64,000 bases of DNA, taken from contig NZ_JAYGHH010000009.1 in the NCBI RefSeq assembly GCF_034931045.1, forward strand, positions 1 to 64,000, in the 5' to 3' direction. Shown piece by piece: positions 16,570 through 25,642 of the stretch. Every line of letters begins with the position of its first letter. The stretch's first letter is position 1. A program made the translations under genes and the position numbers. The notes under the pieces are model-generated. The model made no database searches, was not told the origin of the DNA, and worked only from the letters and a program-made list of their open reading frames with translations. Source of the DNA: Nodularia sp034931045. GTDB lineage: Bacteria; Cyanobacteriota; Cyanobacteriia; Cyanobacteriales; Nostocaceae.

Positions 16570-17772
16570 TTAAGCTTCGTCTAAAGCGGCAATTCCAGGT
16601 AATGTCTTACCTTCTAGCAACTCTAAACTTGCGCCACCACCAGTAGAGATGTGGCTCATTTGGTCAGCTAAACCGACCTTTTCTACAGCTGCTACAGAGT
16701 CACCACCACCGATGATTGTGGTTGTACCAGTTTTACCGATTTCCGCCAGAGTATGCGCGATCGCTTCTGTTCCGGCGGCAAATTTATCAAACTCAAATAC
16801 ACCCATTGGTCCGTTCCAAATCACGGTTTTGCAATCAGCCAAAGCTTCTTGGAACACTTTGATCGAATCGGGGCCAATATCCAAACCCATGCCATCAGCA
16901 GGGATATTGTCAATGCTGACAGTTGTCGCATTGGCATCGGGGGCAAACTTATCGGCTGAAACGATATCTGTGGGTAGTAGTAAAGCTACACCACGTTCTT
17001 TTGCCTTAGCTTCCAAAGTCTTGGCTAGTTCTAGTTTGTCTTCTTCCACTAAAGACTTACCAACACTCAAGCCACGGGCTTTGTAGAAGGTGAAAATCAT
17101 TCCACCACCAATGATCAGCTTGTCACACTTCTCCAGCAGAGTTTCAATCACACCAATTTTGCTAGAAACTTTAGAACCGCCAATAATCGCTGCCAAAGGA
17201 CGTTGGGGATTTTCAATGGCGCTTTGCAAATACTGCAATTCCTTCTCAATCAAATATCCACCCACGGAAGGACTCAAGTAATGAGTCACACCTTCTGTAG
17301 AAGCATGGGCGCGGTGTGCAGTCCCAAAAGCATCATTTACATAAAAATCAGCATTGGCTGCCAGTTTCTGGGCAAATTCGGGATCGTTTTTCTCTTCTTC
17401 TTTGTAAAAACGGACATTTTCTAACAGCAAAACTTGTCCGTTTTGTAAAGCCCCAACTTGGGCAGTCACTGCATCGCCAATACAATCATCAGTTTTTACA
17501 ACTTCTTGACCAAGCAATTCCGAGAGACGTTTAGCAACTGGAGTCAAACGCAACTTATCATCCACACCCTTGGGACGACCAAAATGGCTGGCTAAAATTA
17601 CTTTAGCTCCCTTTTGCATTAAATCTTGGATGGTGGGCAGTGCAGCGCGAATGCGAGTATCGTCTGTGATGTTTCCTTTGTCATCCAGAGGCACGTTAAA
17701 ATCAACTCGGACTAAGGCACGTTTACCGGAGATATCAGCAGCAGACAAATTTGCTAAAGTTTTTTTGGACAT
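16570..17772 (-). CDS. pgk: Phosphoglycerate kinase
   Basis: A 400-residue full-length enzyme that interconverts 1,3-bisphosphoglycerate + ADP with 3-phosphoglycerate + ATP in glycolysis and the Calvin cycle. Signatures: KRALVRVDFNVPLD near the N-terminus, ASHFGRPKG, AHASTEGV, GGSKVSSKIGV, NGPMGVFE, and the nucleotide loop IIGGGDSVAAVEK. Cytosolic. Divergent from the universal stress protein gene across an 89-bp shared promoter region, with an AGGAGAG-type ribosome-binding site before its ATG. Confidence 0.98.
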   Translation of the reverse strand: MSKKTLANLSAADISGKRALVRVDFNVPLDDKGNITDDTRIRAALPTIQDLMQKGAKVILASHFGRPKGVDDKLRLTPVAKRLSELLGQEVVKTDDCIGDAVTAQVGALQNGQVLLLENVRFYKEEEKNDPEFAQKLAANADFYVNDAFGTAHRAHASTEGVTHYLSPSVGGYLIEKELQYLQSAIENPQRPLAAIIGGSKVSSKIGVIETLLEKCDKLIIGGGMIFTFYKARGLSVGKSLVEEDKLELAKTLEAKAKERGVALLLPTDIVSADKFAPDANATTVSIDNIPADGMGLDIGPDSIKVFQEALADCKTVIWNGPMGVFEFDKFAAGTEAIAHTLAEIGKTGTTTIIGGGDSVAAVEKVGLADQMSHISTGGGASLELLEGKTLPGIAALDEA

Positions 17773-17861
17773 AGATAGACTCTCCTGATTGCCTTTTTGT
17801 TATTGTTTTGAAAGTAGAACCATCAAGATTTTACCGGAGTCAGGGGTGCTAGGAGAGAGAG

Positions 17862-18269
17862 ATGTTCAAAACAGTACTATTTCCAGTTGATCAAAGCCGG
17901 GAAGCGCGGGAAGCTGCTGACGTTGTTACCAATGTTGTCCAAAAATACGGCAGTCGCTTGGTGTTGCTGTCTGTGGTGGAGGAAGCGCCCGCAGATGCAC
18001 CGAATTCAGATCCAATGGTGTCGCCGGAGGTTGTCTCCAAATTGCTGGAAAATGCCCAATCTTTGTTTTCTCAGCAAGGAATTACCGCCGAGATTCTGGA
18101 AAAACAGGGTAAAGCAGCTTTTACTATCTGTGATGTTGCTGATGACATTGGGGCAGATTTAATTATCATGGGCTGTAGAGGGTTAGGTTTGACTGAAGAG
18201 GGCGCAAGTGATAGTGTTACCAGCCGTGTAATTAATCTTTCACCTTGCCCAGTGCTAATTGTGCCTTAG
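17862..18269 (+). CDS. Universal stress protein (UspA family)
   Basis: A 135-residue single Usp domain: MFKTVLFPVDQSREAREAAD start, then GADLIIMGCRGLGLTE and CPVLIVP end. The phosphate-binding loop departs from the strict G-x2-G-x9-G-S/T form, so ATP binding is uncertain. Divergent from pgk. Followed by a long heptamer repeat array. Confidence 0.92.
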   Translation: MFKTVLFPVDQSREAREAADVVTNVVQKYGSRLVLLSVVEEAPADAPNSDPMVSPEVVSKLLENAQSLFSQQGITAEILEKQGKAAFTICDVADDIGADLIIMGCRGLGLTEEGASDSVTSRVINLSPCPVLIVP

Positions 18270-18271
18270 AA

Positions 18272-18406
18272 AGTGCTGAGTGCTGAGTGCTGAGTGTGGA
18301 GTGTGGAGTGTGGAGTGCTGAGTTCGGAGTTCGGAGTTTGGAGTTCGGAGTTTGGAGTTCGGAGTTTGGAGTTCGGAGTTTGGAGTTTGGAGTGCTGAAT
18401 GCTGAA
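18272..18406 (+). repeat. Degenerate heptanucleotide repeat array
   Basis: About 19 seven-base units of GAGTGCT, GAGTGTG, GAGTTCG and GAGTTTG type in blocks, immediately after the usp gene. Runs of identical variants suggest local slippage or conversion. The 790-bp geneless stretch 18270-19057 holds this array, a candidate structured RNA and the sigma gene leader. Confidence 0.9.
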
Positions 18407-18525
18407 GGGCTTAACGGGGCGTGAGATAGTAGAAGTCGGCGTAAATAAATAGACTATTCAAAATCAGTGAAAAGCCTATGAAATAAGACTTTTGACTTCC
18501 GCCTTGGGATACTAGTCTAAATATT

Positions 18526-18655
18526 GACCCCTCAGTTACATTGGGGATGGTTTGAACCTCCTTAATTTCAAACATTCGTAACATCCCTCCATCCTCCCAC
18601 GGGACACAGTTCGGTTATCCGGCTACTTGTCAGCAACTGAGCAGGGGGTTTTAGC
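18526..18655 (+). ncRNA. Candidate structured RNA upstream of the sigma factor gene
   Basis: Nested helices on one strand. Closing stem CTCAGTT (18531-18537) with AACTGAG (18635-18641), extended by CCC/GGG across a 2-nt bulge. Inside it, GGGATG (18544-18549) with CATCCC (18582-18587), and directly stacked GTTTGAA (18550-18556) with TTCAAAC (18567-18573). A CGG-TTAT-CCG hairpin lies near 18612-18621. A G-run then TTTT follows. No known riboswitch consensus is recognised. It ends about 400 bp before the sigma factor ATG, so it may be an independent small RNA or part of a long leader. Confidence 0.45.
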
Positions 18656-19057
18656 GTCACTATAGATATAGCTAGTGAGGTTAAAGAAATTTATTTTTTT
18701 AAACGAAGCGATTTTACATTATAATTGTAAGATTTGCCAAAAAGACTTTACTATCTACTTGATTTGTCTTAATATAGGATAAGTAGAACTCATATCGACT
18801 TCATATTTTACGGTTGCAGATTGCGACTGAGGATAAAAGAATTTTCACAAATAACGAAGTGTGCTTCTAAGAGATTCAAAAATTTAGGGAAGATAAAGGA
18901 ACCTATATCAGTAATGCATCTTCATCTTCCATACGCGGTGTATGAATTGACTTCTTTTGGTAGCGCCCTATGTTCCGTGATATGTGTACTACCTTTCTAG
19001 ACCAAATTTAGTTATTTAAAGATCCGTCGTGTTTACGGAGTAGAGGACAACGCACCA

Positions 19058-20041
19058 ATGGCTATTGTTAACACCAAAACTGAAAATCTCAATACCAAGT
19101 TTACCGCCGATATGGTAAGAACCTATCTGCGAGAAATTGGCCGTGTACCCTTGCTAACTCGTGAAGAAGAGATTATTTTTGGCAAGCAGGTACAACAAAT
19201 GATGACACTTCTGGATGCTAAACAAGCTTTAGCCAAGGAGCTAGATCATGAACCTAGTTTACCAGAATGGGCTGCCCATGTTAACCAAAATGAGAAAGAA
19301 GTAACACAGACTGTAGCTCAAGGTAAACGCGCCAAGCAAAAAATGATTGAGGCGAACCTACGCTTAGTGGTGGCGATCGCCAAGAAATACCAAAAGCGCA
19401 ACATGGAGTTTTTGGATCTAATCCAGGAAGGAACTCTAGGTTTAGAAAGGGGTGTAGAGAAGTTTGATCCCACAAGGGGTTATAAGTTTTCCACCTACGC
19501 TTACTGGTGGATTCGCCAAGCGATTACTCGCGCGATCGCTCAACAAGGACGCACGATTCGTCTACCCATTCATATCACTGAGAAACTGAACAAAATCAAA
19601 AAAGTACAGCGAGAACTGGCGCAAAAGTTTGGGCGATCGCCTACACCTAGCGAAATTGCTCAAGAGTTAGAACTAGAACCGATGCAGATTCGCGAGTACC
19701 TGAACATGGCTCGTCAACCAGTGTCGTTAGATGTGAAAGTCGGCGATAACCAGGATACTGAATTGCAAGAAATGCTCGAAGATGAAGGTCCATCTCCAGA
19801 GTATTACACCACCCAAGAATTCTTGCGTCAAGACCTGAATAACTTGTTGGCAGAACTCACCCCACAACAACGACAAGTTTTAGTCCTGCGCTTTGGTTTA
19901 GAAGATGGTAACGAAATGTCTTTAGCCAAAGTGGGTGAACGCTTAAATCTAAGCCGTGAGCGCGTCCGCCAGCTAGAACACCAAGCTCTTGCTCATCTGC
20001 GCCGTCGTCGCGCCAATGTCAAAGAGTACGTTGCTAGCTAA
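19058..20041 (+). CDS. Group 2 RNA polymerase sigma factor (RpoD/SigA superfamily)
   Basis: A 327-residue sigma-70 protein without the long N-terminal region of primary SigA. Region 1.2 VRTYLREIGRVPLLT, region 2 with NLRLVVAIAKKYQ, LDLIQEGTLGLERGVEKFD and YAYWWIRQAI, region 3, and region 4.2 LNLSRERVRQLE helix-turn-helix. Group 2 sigmas of cyanobacteria (SigB-SigE) direct stress, nitrogen or circadian responses. Which one this is cannot be settled without a tree. Long leader upstream; a good terminator follows. Confidence 0.92.
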   Translation: MAIVNTKTENLNTKFTADMVRTYLREIGRVPLLTREEEIIFGKQVQQMMTLLDAKQALAKELDHEPSLPEWAAHVNQNEKEVTQTVAQGKRAKQKMIEANLRLVVAIAKKYQKRNMEFLDLIQEGTLGLERGVEKFDPTRGYKFSTYAYWWIRQAITRAIAQQGRTIRLPIHITEKLNKIKKVQRELAQKFGRSPTPSEIAQELELEPMQIREYLNMARQPVSLDVKVGDNQDTELQEMLEDEGPSPEYYTTQEFLRQDLNNLLAELTPQQRQVLVLRFGLEDGNEMSLAKVGERLNLSRERVRQLEHQALAHLRRRRANVKEYVAS

Positions 20042-20063
20042 AAGCAGATCGCTTTCGGTGACG

Positions 20064-20093
20064 CGCCTCCTGAACTCAGGGGGCGATTTTTTT
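20064..20093 (+). terminator. Rho-independent terminator of the sigma factor gene
   Basis: A nine-pair stem CGCCTCCTG/CAGGGGGCG with one G-T pair and an AACT loop, followed by seven Ts. It begins 23 bp after the sigma factor stop. The rest of 20094-20440 shows only a short TGTAGAGA/TCTCTACA inverted repeat near 20171-20201. Confidence 0.9.
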
Positions 20094-20440
20094 CGGGTAA
20101 TTTTGCGGAATATAAATATTAGCTGTTGTATCACAAAGTGCTGAGTTTTTTTCGTAAGTTGAGAACTCTTGTAGAGATTTTCCATGAAACGTCTCTACAT
20201 TCTTTAACCAAAATTATTGCCCCCAATCTGGTAAATCTGCGGAGGGACAGATGAAGGGTTTTGATGATATCGTACAGTTAAAATCCAGAATTACATAAAA
20301 ACTTCATTTTTCAGACGTTATTATTCTCGACAATAGAAATATAGATCAAACCTTTGACAGAGCCTTGAACAACAAGTACTTGGTTATGGTTTAAGTAAGT
20401 TGCGAGAGTAAGAAGTTAATTTTTTGACAGGAGAAATCAG

Positions 20441-21238
20441 GTGCTTACCAACATTACTAAATTCTTGACTGCACGTCAGTTAAGACTTCCCATTCTGGGC
20501 TTACTTCTGACATTAGGTGTTGTGGGTGAAACAATTAAACCAGTATTGAGTAACCAAATACAAACAGCATCTACTTCTATGACCCTAGATGCTAATTTTA
20601 CCGACTCAACTAATCAAACGTCTGTTCTAAGTCGCCTCAGACAAGTTAAAAACCAAAGAAATCTCATACGGAGACTGGCTGCTAGAGGTCAAAATGAAAA
20701 TCATGTTCAACACTCGCAACTAGAAACCTTCAATACTGACAATAGTCAAGTTACACGGCGGACTAAATTAGTGTCTTCTGCCCAATTATTGAGGAATATC
20801 AGAAATACACCTGCGACTACAGCCCTAGTTACCCGCACGCCAGGATCTGCAAGAGCCAATTTTCCCAAAAAAGATGGCATATATCTCTATGGCGAATCAC
20901 TACAAGCTAACCAGCTTGGGCAAGCCTATGTTTTGTTTGAGAACCGCCAAGGTAGGGTAACGGGTGCGTTGTATATGGCTCAATCAGAATTTAGTTGCTT
21001 TCAAGGTGCTATCGATAAATCGGGAGAATTGGCGATGACAGTTACTACTTCTCCTGGGGAAGTGGGTGTCAATCAACTAGCTACAGCTAATCAATTTCAA
21101 ATACCTAGCTACACTGATGACCAGATGATTAGCTATCCTTACTCTGTCGCACTGCAAGACTATCATCAACTCAACTCTATCAGCACTAATGACCAACGCA
21201 TTTTGCAAATGTGTAAAGAAGTTTACAGCGCTAATTAG
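20441..21238 (+). CDS. Secreted protein of unknown function
   Basis: A 265-residue protein with a GTG start preceded by AGGAG. An N-terminal signal sequence (LRLPILGLLLTLGVVG core) is followed by a low-complexity Asn/Thr/Arg region. The last 125 residues look folded: DGIYLYGESLQANQLGQAYV, GALYMAQSEFSCFQG, and a late Cys. Periplasmic location is inferred; no family function is recognised. Its stop codon TAG lies inside the terminal repeat of the MITE-like element downstream. Confidence 0.75.
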   Translation: MLTNITKFLTARQLRLPILGLLLTLGVVGETIKPVLSNQIQTASTSMTLDANFTDSTNQTSVLSRLRQVKNQRNLIRRLAARGQNENHVQHSQLETFNTDNSQVTRRTKLVSSAQLLRNIRNTPATTALVTRTPGSARANFPKKDGIYLYGESLQANQLGQAYVLFENRQGRVTGALYMAQSEFSCFQGAIDKSGELAMTVTTSPGEVGVNQLATANQFQIPSYTDDQMISYPYSVALQDYHQLNSISTNDQRILQMCKEVYSAN

Positions 21239-21465
21239 AGCTGGCTGAATAAATATAAAACCCAGATAAATCGAAGGTTTGAGGCTGATAAACCCGAAAG
21301 TAGGTGCAAGGCTTTTGAAGGGTTTACCATCAAAAGTGTGAATTTTGGGTTGAATAAATCAAAAAATTTGGGGATGACAGATAGCTGAAATTGTTCCCTG
21401 TTCCCTGCCTCCACAACAAAACTTTTATGCCTAACGGCACGCTACGCGAACAGCAAACCCTAATT
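21233..21465 (-). repeat. MITE-like element filling the gap between two convergent genes
   Basis: A 233-bp copy, reversed relative to 104-258 and 7120-7370. Terminal inverted repeats are AATTAGAGCTGGCTG and CAGCAAACCCTAATT (12 of 15 complementary). The left terminus supplies the TAG stop of the upstream secreted-protein gene. The right terminus supplies two bases of the TAA stop of cobO. Confidence 0.75.
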
Positions 21466-22153
21466 AAAACTCAATCCCTGGTTGCGCTTTTACACCTTGA
21501 TCCCGGAAAGGATGTTTAATTAGAGTCATTTCGGTGACTAAATCTGCGCGTTCGATTAAAGCAGCTGGTGCGCCTCTACCTGTAAGAATTACGTGCTTAT
21601 TGGGTGGTTTTTGTGCCAAACCAGCTAAAACTTCATCTACTTGTAAATAGGCCATTTTCAGGGCAATATTGATTTCATCCAACAGCACTAGCTGGAAATC
21701 TGGGTTGCGGATATATTCTAATGATTTTTCCCAAGCAGCGCTGGCTTTATCGAGGTCGCGATCGCGGTCTTGAGTTTCCCAGGTAAAGCCTTCGCCCATA
21801 GCGTGAAATTCGATCTGTTTTTCCCAGAGGCTGAAAACTTTTTTTTCTGATGGTTCCCAAGAACCTTTGATGAACTGCACAATCGCTACTTTATAGCCGT
21901 GACCAAGCGATCGCAACACCATTCCCAACGCCGCAGTAGTTTTACCTTTGCCGTTACCAGTATTGACTATAATTAACCCTTTTTCTGGCACAGCCTTGGC
22001 TATACGGCTATCCTGTACTTCTTTGCGCCGCTGCATTTTTTTGCGGTACTGTTCATCAGTTAGGTCAGTTAGGGTTGAGGACATAACTTCGTCTATTAAA
22101 CGTTCAATTTCTCTATCTGAGTTTAACTCTTCTGGTGTATCACTTTTCATCAA
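21464..22153 (-). CDS. cobO: Cob(I)yrinic acid a,c-diamide adenosyltransferase
   Basis: A 229-residue CobA/CobO/BtuR-type enzyme that transfers the 5'-deoxyadenosyl group of ATP to cob(I)yrinate or cobinamide in (pseudo)cobalamin synthesis. P-loop NTGNGKGKTTAALG at about residues 64-77, the VQFIKG strand, LLDEINIAL, and HVILTGRGAP near the end. The N-terminal 55-residue extension is helical and charged. Monocistronic. No cobalamin riboswitch is recognised upstream. The terminus is set by the MITE-like element. Confidence 0.94.
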   Translation of the reverse strand: MMKSDTPEELNSDREIERLIDEVMSSTLTDLTDEQYRKKMQRRKEVQDSRIAKAVPEKGLIIVNTGNGKGKTTAALGMVLRSLGHGYKVAIVQFIKGSWEPSEKKVFSLWEKQIEFHAMGEGFTWETQDRDRDLDKASAAWEKSLEYIRNPDFQLVLLDEINIALKMAYLQVDEVLAGLAQKPPNKHVILTGRGAPAALIERADLVTEMTLIKHPFRDQGVKAQPGIEF

Positions 22154-22868
22154 CCTTACCTGAAAATAACTGTGGCAATCAGTAGAACATCAATTTTTCG
22201 GGTTACAGCCCTGCTACGCTAATATGTATTAAGTACATACATAAGTAATTTCACATGAACAAATCATCATGTTTTGCAGTTTTGCCTCAGTGCTAAAGCT
22301 ACGAGCAAATTCGCTAAAATTTTACATTTCATTTCATAGCTTTGTTTTATCTCACTAACTTACTTCACGGATTTATTTAAGTCGGTTATCAAGTTTATTT
22401 TCATTTCATTGCGTTTTTTCAACTTACAAAAAATTCATTGTTTCATAATTTAGGTGTAACTCTAGAAATTCTCTTGTCTGAAAAAATTTTAAGAGTTGCG
22501 GTATTGTCAAAAATACCAACTACCAACTTTCTCATTCTTGCCCAATAAGTTAGAAATGCTATGTTAATTTATAATTATATGATGTTTATATGGCTAAGAA
22601 TGTAGATATTCAACATTTTTTGAGGATTTAATTAACTAGATTATAGAAGAACTTGATCTGATAAATCTGCTATCAAAACTTAATTTAATTACAGCTATTT
22701 TTAGGTAAATAGACCAAGGGGTAGGGGTAAAAGACCTTGCGCCCTGACGACAGATGTATGTAATTCATGGCAATCAAAAATGAATTTGTATAGTTAATCA
22801 CTTAATAAGTTAATAGTTATTAGCCACTTTAGTTAGATAAAAGTTAACAATTAATTTGCTGTAGTTGT
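22154..22868. other. AT-rich geneless stretch
   Basis: No open frame with recognisable content and no strong palindrome is seen between cobO and the candidate small RNA. It carries the promoter region of cobO on the minus strand. Confidence 0.6.
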
Positions 22869-22869
22869 A

Positions 22870-22957
22870 AATAAGCATAACAGCTTATCAACGCGCGAGG
22901 TTAAAGGAGTGATAGCTGTGGTACAAGTGCGATCGCTGCTACTCACTCCTCTTTTTT
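22870..22957 (+). ncRNA. Candidate small RNA ending in a strong orphan terminator
   Basis: Two hairpins separated by about 18 unpaired bases. First ATAAGC/GCTTAT near 22871-22888. Then AGGAGTGA (22905-22912) with TCACTCCT (22943-22950), extended inside by TAGC/GCTA across a one-base bulge, followed by C and six Ts. No plus-strand gene lies upstream to need this terminator, since both neighbours are on the minus strand. An independent small RNA is therefore the simplest reading. The unpaired spacer does not match the Yfr1 core as recalled. Confidence 0.45.
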
Positions 22958-22979
22958 CAATTTTTAACTAAAATTACGA

Positions 22980-23067
22980 CTAGTACCGCCGTGAAGTCAA
23001 AAAAGCTTTGACGTTGGGCTTTTGAACCTTTTGAAAGGGTATCCATATTTACGTCATGCTGTACTAG
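22980..23067. repeat. 88-bp MITE-like element with CTAGTAC termini
   Basis: Imperfect inverted termini (CTAGTACCGCCGTGA left; ACGTCATGCTGTACTAG right) flanked by TA dinucleotides, with an internal GTCAAA/TTTGAC hairpin. The layout fits non-autonomous relatives of IS630/Tc1-type elements, which target TA. It ends directly at the stop codon of the neighbouring glycosyltransferase gene. Confidence 0.6.
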
Positions 23068-24324
23068 CTATGGTTGATGATTCAGTCCTAAACAAACTTG
23101 TTCATAACGTTTTCCGGCTAGATCCCAAGTGAACTCGGTTTCTACTAGTTGTCTACCATTCTGAGACAATTGATCACGCAGTTGGGGATGATCAAAAAGT
23201 TGACTAATGGCGGCGACATACTCAGCAGGTTTATTGGCGCGTAATGCCCGCATCGGAGTGTCTATAGCTAATCCTTCTAAACCGCGATCGCTTGCTACTA
23301 CTGGCACACCAGCAGCCATTGCTTCTAAAGTTTTATTTTTAATGCCAAAACCAGTGCGTAGGGGGACGACGCAAACTGTGGCTTGATGTAAATATTCTAC
23401 CATTGCAGGAATGCGACCAGTAACAATAACGCCTGGAATGTTTTTCAGGTCTAAAATTTCTGGTGTTGGTTTAGCACCGACTATACTAAATGTGGCATCG
23501 GCATAAGATTTTTGTAGTTCTGGCAGAACTTCTAAGGCAAAAAAACGAGCTGCATCTATATTATGAGAAGCATCCATCGCCCCGACAAAGATTAACTGAT
23601 GTCCGCCTGGATCTTGACAACGATAGGGAAATAATTCTAAATCTACACCGTTGGGTATAACTTCAATTTCCATTTCTGGACGGAGTTTGAGAAATTCTTG
23701 GCGGTCGTCTTCTGTGGTGACAACAATATGAGAAAATTTATTACAGTAACGTTTTTCGTAGCGTTCTAGAATCAAGGCAAGATACAGGCGATCGCGTAGG
23801 GCATTTTGAGAAGCACCCATTTTTAAATGATCGTTAGTCCAGCTATAAACTGAACTATGAATATCGACAACTGTATTAATAGTTTGGCGAAATTCCGGTC
23901 TAATATATATTTCGTTTACACTATGTTCACAGGTGATCACATCAAACTTTTGCGCCTGGACATAATTATCCACTAATGCTTGAATTTCTGGCGAATAGCG
24001 ATGCAGTACGTTAGGTGGCGTAGCTTTAATTACTGATTCGGCAAAGCGTCCTATTTTACCAAATATTTTAGCGATGGGCAAAGCCCCGCCTCCTGCGATC
24101 GCTTTTTCTTCCTGAACGTCTGGCGGTAAGGGAAAAACCATTAGTTCACTGACATATTGCCTTAATTCCTCCACTTCTGTCACCGAAACGCCTTTGTGTT
24201 GCTGTGTGATTAAAGTGACAGAATGATGACGCTGTAAATATTTGAGCAAATTAAAGGTTCTAATTTCTGTTCCCCCGCGACTAGGTGGATAAGGAAATGT
24301 AGAAGACAGCATTAAAATCCGCAT
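23068..24324 (-). CDS. GT4-type (GT-B fold) glycosyltransferase
   Basis: A 418-residue group 1 glycosyltransferase. N-terminal Rossmann domain with SSTFPYPPSRGGTEIRTFN acceptor-side loop. C-terminal donor domain with IPNGVDLELFPY, IFVGAMDASHNIDA and the FGIKNKTLEAMAAGVPVVAS E-x7-E-like motif. Probably transfers a sugar in surface polysaccharide assembly; acceptor unknown. The KAIAGGGALPIAK segment near residue 80 is encoded by the 32-bp HIP1-nested insert at 24071-24102, in frame. A decayed fragment of a close relative of its 5' end lies at 25643-25775. Confidence 0.9.
   Translation of the reverse strand: MRILMLSSTFPYPPSRGGTEIRTFNLLKYLQRHHSVTLITQQHKGVSVTEVEELRQYVSELMVFPLPPDVQEEKAIAGGGALPIAKIFGKIGRFAESVIKATPPNVLHRYSPEIQALVDNYVQAQKFDVITCEHSVNEIYIRPEFRQTINTVVDIHSSVYSWTNDHLKMGASQNALRDRLYLALILERYEKRYCNKFSHIVVTTEDDRQEFLKLRPEMEIEVIPNGVDLELFPYRCQDPGGHQLIFVGAMDASHNIDAARFFALEVLPELQKSYADATFSIVGAKPTPEILDLKNIPGVIVTGRIPAMVEYLHQATVCVVPLRTGFGIKNKTLEAMAAGVPVVASDRGLEGLAIDTPMRALRANKPAEYVAAISQLFDHPQLRDQLSQNGRQLVETEFTWDLAGKRYEQVCLGLNHQP
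24071..24102 (-). repeat. 32-bp HIP1-nested palindromic insert (in glycosyltransferase gene)
   Basis: On the coding strand: GCGATCGC, AGGA, then GGCGGGGCTTTGCCC and ATCGC. Same pattern as 16372-16403 and 53383-53414. In frame, adding eight residues. Confidence 0.8.
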
Positions 24325-24513
24325 ATAATTTCTCTATTTATTTTGTTAACTTTTATCTTTTTAGCTGAAAAGTGATATTTCTAAAGCTGGTATGTTTCCG
24401 TTGAACTGCATCGAGAGTATATTTTAGTTTGAAACATGATTTTATCCAAAATGTATCAAATCGAGCTAAAATTTAATTTTTATTGTTCTGGAGCAAAAAT
24501 TCAGAAATCAATA

Positions 24514-25260
24514 TTAATTTAACTGGAATAAGTTAAACTGCTTCCGAATTGATTTTGTTAGCCAGCGATATTGTAAAAAGTCTCTCAAATAAAATATTAA
24601 TCCTTTCTGCTTAAGTGTTTTTGTTAAGTAGTTTAATTTCTCTAAATTTAAATAAATATTTTCTCCATTACCTATAATATAGACAGCACCAATGAATGGT
24701 AGTGGTTCCAAAAGATTACCGTCTCCTAAGCACTTAACTTTATGGTTATAAATATCATTCTCAAAAAGATAATTAAAGTTATTACTATACTTCACAATTA
24801 ATCCTGAACCACATAATTGGCTAAAAGCTTTTGATCTGAAATATATAAATTTCCTATTTTCTCGATATATATAACCTTTATCAATAAACCAACCATTACT
24901 ATCCTGATTTTGACTAACAAACTCAGCTAAATAACTGCTCACACAATCATCAGCATCAACAGTCATAATGTGAGATGGTGCAAATTTTTCAGCGTAGGCT
25001 AATCCTGTAATCAGTCTTTTTCCTTTATCTAATCGTTTACTATTTATATCTGAAGCAGGTGGCGAAAAATTTACTTCCACATAATTTATTGATAGGTGAT
25101 GAAATGGGATTTTAGGGATTTCGCTGCAAACTACAATAACTCTAAAGTTGACTGAGGTTTGATTGCAGACAGACCGTATACATCTTTCAAATAATTTGGA
25201 AGTTAAGTCCCATGACTTGGATGTTTTGGGATTTTTCAGAGGTATCACAAAAACCAGCAT
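24514..25260 (-). CDS. GT2-type (GT-A fold) glycosyltransferase
   Basis: A 248-residue protein opening with MLVFVIPLKNPK and continuing CIRSVCNQT, a typical GT2 start. It has the metal-binding motif MTVDADDCV (DxD-like) near residue 100 and a YRENRKFIYFRSK segment later. Probable sugar transfer in surface glycan synthesis. AT-rich relative to the GT4 gene next to it. No transmembrane helices are seen. Confidence 0.82.
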   Translation of the reverse strand: MLVFVIPLKNPKTSKSWDLTSKLFERCIRSVCNQTSVNFRVIVVCSEIPKIPFHHLSINYVEVNFSPPASDINSKRLDKGKRLITGLAYAEKFAPSHIMTVDADDCVSSYLAEFVSQNQDSNGWFIDKGYIYRENRKFIYFRSKAFSQLCGSGLIVKYSNNFNYLFENDIYNHKVKCLGDGNLLEPLPFIGAVYIIGNGENIYLNLEKLNYLTKTLKQKGLIFYLRDFLQYRWLTKSIRKQFNLFQLN

Positions 25261-25642
25261 ACTTAGTATGTATTGATAAATTCATACTATTATATGAAAT
25301 TTTTTGAGCATCAACTCCTCTGAAGCTATAGTGACTTTCTCAATACTGACGAATTTCTACGTAGTATATATGAATTGCTTGTAAGAAATGTTTGACATTT
25401 AGGCGATCGCCAAGGAATAAAATACTATATGTAGCAGGTAAATTGTTACACTCTAAATTTTACTATGCCTATCTAGATAAAAGCAACCGTTTTTAATTAC
25501 AATTGCCTACACAAGAAACATGGACAACAAAACGCCTCTGTTTATAGTTACTTATCGTTTAAGTAAATTTTCGTTAATTCTCTAGAAAATCTGGCGAGAA
25601 AAAAACGCTGATTTCACTAATTTACCTCCTTAATCACCCGAT
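25261..25642. other. Geneless stretch between glycosyltransferases
   Basis: AT-rich non-coding DNA, with promoter space for the minus-strand GT2 gene. No supported open frame is seen. Confidence 0.55.

Noticed and set aside
18272..18406. Regular array that could be mistaken for a CRISPR
   Set aside because: Units are contiguous 7-mers with no spacers. No CRISPR array or cas gene is seen anywhere in the window.
18526..18655. Cobalamin or glutamine riboswitch reading of the structured region
   Set aside because: Conserved core sequences of those classes are absent, and the downstream gene is a sigma factor far away.
22870..22957. Yfr1 small RNA
   Set aside because: The two-hairpin layout is similar, but the unpaired spacer lacks the conserved Yfr1 core as I recall it.
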